Assembly: GCF_014207905.1 (NCBI RefSeq)
Contig: NZ_JACHLB010000008.1
Span: forward strand, 62,001-126,000
DNA from: Flavobacterium notoginsengisoli
GTDB lineage: Bacteria > Bacteroidota > Bacteroidia > Flavobacteriales > Flavobacteriaceae
Length of the DNA stretch: 64,000 bases
Direction of reading: 5' to 3'
A program made the translations under genes and the position numbers. The notes beneath the pieces are model-generated. The model ran no database searches and was not told the DNA's origin. It worked only from the letters and a program-made list of their open reading frames with translations. Below, in pieces: positions 62,774-64,000 of this stretch. Numbering within the stretch: position 1 is the stretch's first letter; each line of letters starts with the position of its first letter.

Positions 62774-64000
62774 ATGAAAAACTTCAACCCAGCAGATAAC
62801 ATTCAGGATTTGCAATACTTTGGTGAATTTGGCGGTGTGAATCCGTCAATTTCTGATTCTTCGACTTATACTTTTCTTTCGGCTAAAACTATGTTTGACA
62901 CTTTTGAAGGAAATATGGAAGGCTGTTATTTGTATTCGCGCCATTCGTCTCCGAGTAATTTATATTTGGATCAGGCTTTGGCGGCGATGGAAGGAACGGA
63001 AACTGCAAACGTTTCGGCTTCGGGAATGGGAGCGATTACGCCTACTCTATTGCAATTGTGCGGCGCGGGCGATCACATTGTTTCAAGCCGAACGATTTAT
63101 GGCGGAACTTACGCTTTCTTGAAAAATTTCACACCGAGATTCGGAATTGAAACGAGCTTTGTGGATATTACTAAACTTGATGTTGTTGAAGCTTCTATCA
63201 CTCCTAAAACGAAAGTTTTGTATTGCGAAACGGTCAGTAATCCGTTATTAGAAGTTGCTGACATTTCCGGTTTAGCGAAAATTGCTAAAAAGCATAATTT
63301 GAAATTGGTTGTTGATAATACATTTTCACCATTATCGGTTTCTCCGGCAAAATTGGGTGCTGATATTGTGATTCATAGCTTGACGAAATACATTAACGGA
63401 AGCAGCGATACAGTTGGCGGTGTTACGTGCGCTTCAAAAGAATTTATCAATTCGCTGAAAAATGTAAATTCGGGTGCGAGTATGCTTTTAGGGCCAACAA
63501 TGGACAGTTTGCGTTCAGCTTCAGTAATGAAAAACCTTAGAACGCTTCATATCCGAATTAAACAACACAGCCATAATGCACACTATTTGGCTGATCAATT
63601 TGAAAAAGATGGTTTAAAAACAGTTTATCCGGGATTGAAAAGTCATCCAAGTCATGAATTGTACAAAACGATGATTAATCCTGAATATGGTTTTGGCGGA
63701 ATGCTGACAATCGACGTTGGTTCTTTGGAAAAAGCGAATGAATTAATGGAATTGATGCAAGAAAGAAATCTTGGTTATCTGGCAGTAAGTTTAGGTTTTT
63801 ACAAAACGTTATTCAGCGCTCCAGGAACTTCGACTTCTAGTGAGATTCCGTTGGAAGAACAAAAAGAAATGGGGTTAACCGATGGTTTGATTCGTTTTTC
63901 TATCGGTTTGGATAATGATATTGAGCGTACTTACGAAATGATGAAAGCTTGTATGGCAGAAGTTGGAGTTTTGAAATTGAAAATGCAACACGCTTCTCAA
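62774..64000 (+). CDS. Methionine gamma-lyase-like PLP enzyme (3' end outside window)
   Basis: 409 residues are visible with no stop, so only the very end is missing. Cys/Met-metabolism PLP family: YSRHSSPSNLYLDQALAAME, SASGMGAITPTLLQLCGAGD, VVDNTFSPLSVSPAKLGADI and Lys205 in HSLTKYINGSSD as the PLP lysine, then FSIGLDNDIERTYEM. The divergent AsnC regulator supports methionine gamma-lyase (methionine to methanethiol, 2-oxobutyrate and ammonia); cystathionine gamma-lyase or O-acetylhomoserine sulfhydrylase cannot be excluded from sequence alone. Confidence 0.88.
   Translation, partial: MKNFNPADNIQDLQYFGEFGGVNPSISDSSTYTFLSAKTMFDTFEGNMEGCYLYSRHSSPSNLYLDQALAAMEGTETANVSASGMGAITPTLLQLCGAGDHIVSSRTIYGGTYAFLKNFTPRFGIETSFVDITKLDVVEASITPKTKVLYCETVSNPLLEVADISGLAKIAKKHNLKLVVDNTFSPLSVSPAKLGADIVIHSLTKYINGSSDTVGGVTCASKEFINSLKNVNSGASMLLGPTMDSLRSASVMKNLRTLHIRIKQHSHNAHYLADQFEKDGLKTVYPGLKSHPSHELYKTMINPEYGFGGMLTIDVGSLEKANELMELMQERNLGYLAVSLGFYKTLFSAPGTSTSSEIPLEEQKEMGLTDGLIRFSIGLDNDIERTYEMMKACMAEVGVLKLKMQHASQ

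Overview
The window is chromosomal DNA of a Bacteroidota bacterium, very probably Flavobacterium. Signs are the low GC content, the -7 box TAnnTTTG with TTG about 19-20 bases upstream (before lysA, the SH3 gene and others), Bacteroidota-type lipoproteins, GltB and SucC typical of the class, and several families of dispersed hairpin repeats. No rRNA, tRNA or CRISPR array was seen.

Left flank (1-24,785): end of a LytS-like sensor kinase, a DUF5694-like protein, sucC, gltBD (glutamate synthase), lysA, then about 13 kb of small secreted, lipoprotein and membrane genes, including an ArsR regulator with two tandem AHSA1/SRPBCC proteins, an esterase and a YcxB-like protein.

Island (25,486-44,815; 19.3 kb): a mobile element has split yifB/comM (Mg-chelatase-like ATPase) between Walker A and Walker B. 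Joining the two parts restores a 511-residue protein. The junctions share only AAT, and the two island ends join into an imperfect inverted repeat around a central AA, as expected for the large serine recombinase coded at the right end. The cargo is mostly candidate conflict genes. A tight five-gene operon encodes a nucleoside-deoxyribosyltransferase-like/TPR-S-like protein, two ThsB-like TIR proteins, a double SLATT membrane protein and a third TIR. Next to it lie a TIR fused to a DUF3298-like domain, a PIN-like nuclease, an SH3 protein, an HTH repressor facing a perfect palindrome and two lipoproteins. The rest is plasmid- or phage-like: a minimal tyrosine recombinase beside an inverted repeat, a BT4734-like primase, two repeat proteins, an IS3 transposase with a catalytically dead relative, and a 33-residue membrane peptide. 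No relaxase or conjugation genes were recognised.

Right flank (45,650-64,000): the yifB N-terminal part, a Gfo/Idh/MocA oxidoreductase, two secreted amidohydrolases, an amt ammonium transporter, dsbD, tilS, pabB, a DoxX-like gene, a lipocalin, lpdA, and an Lrp/AsnC regulator divergent from a methionine gamma-lyase-like gene that runs off the window.

The best candidate for a new system is the TPR-S/TIR/TIR/SLATT/TIR operon. My reading is a Thoeris-like nucleotide-signalling abortive defence with a membrane effector. The domain calls come from motifs read by eye; the mechanism is inference.
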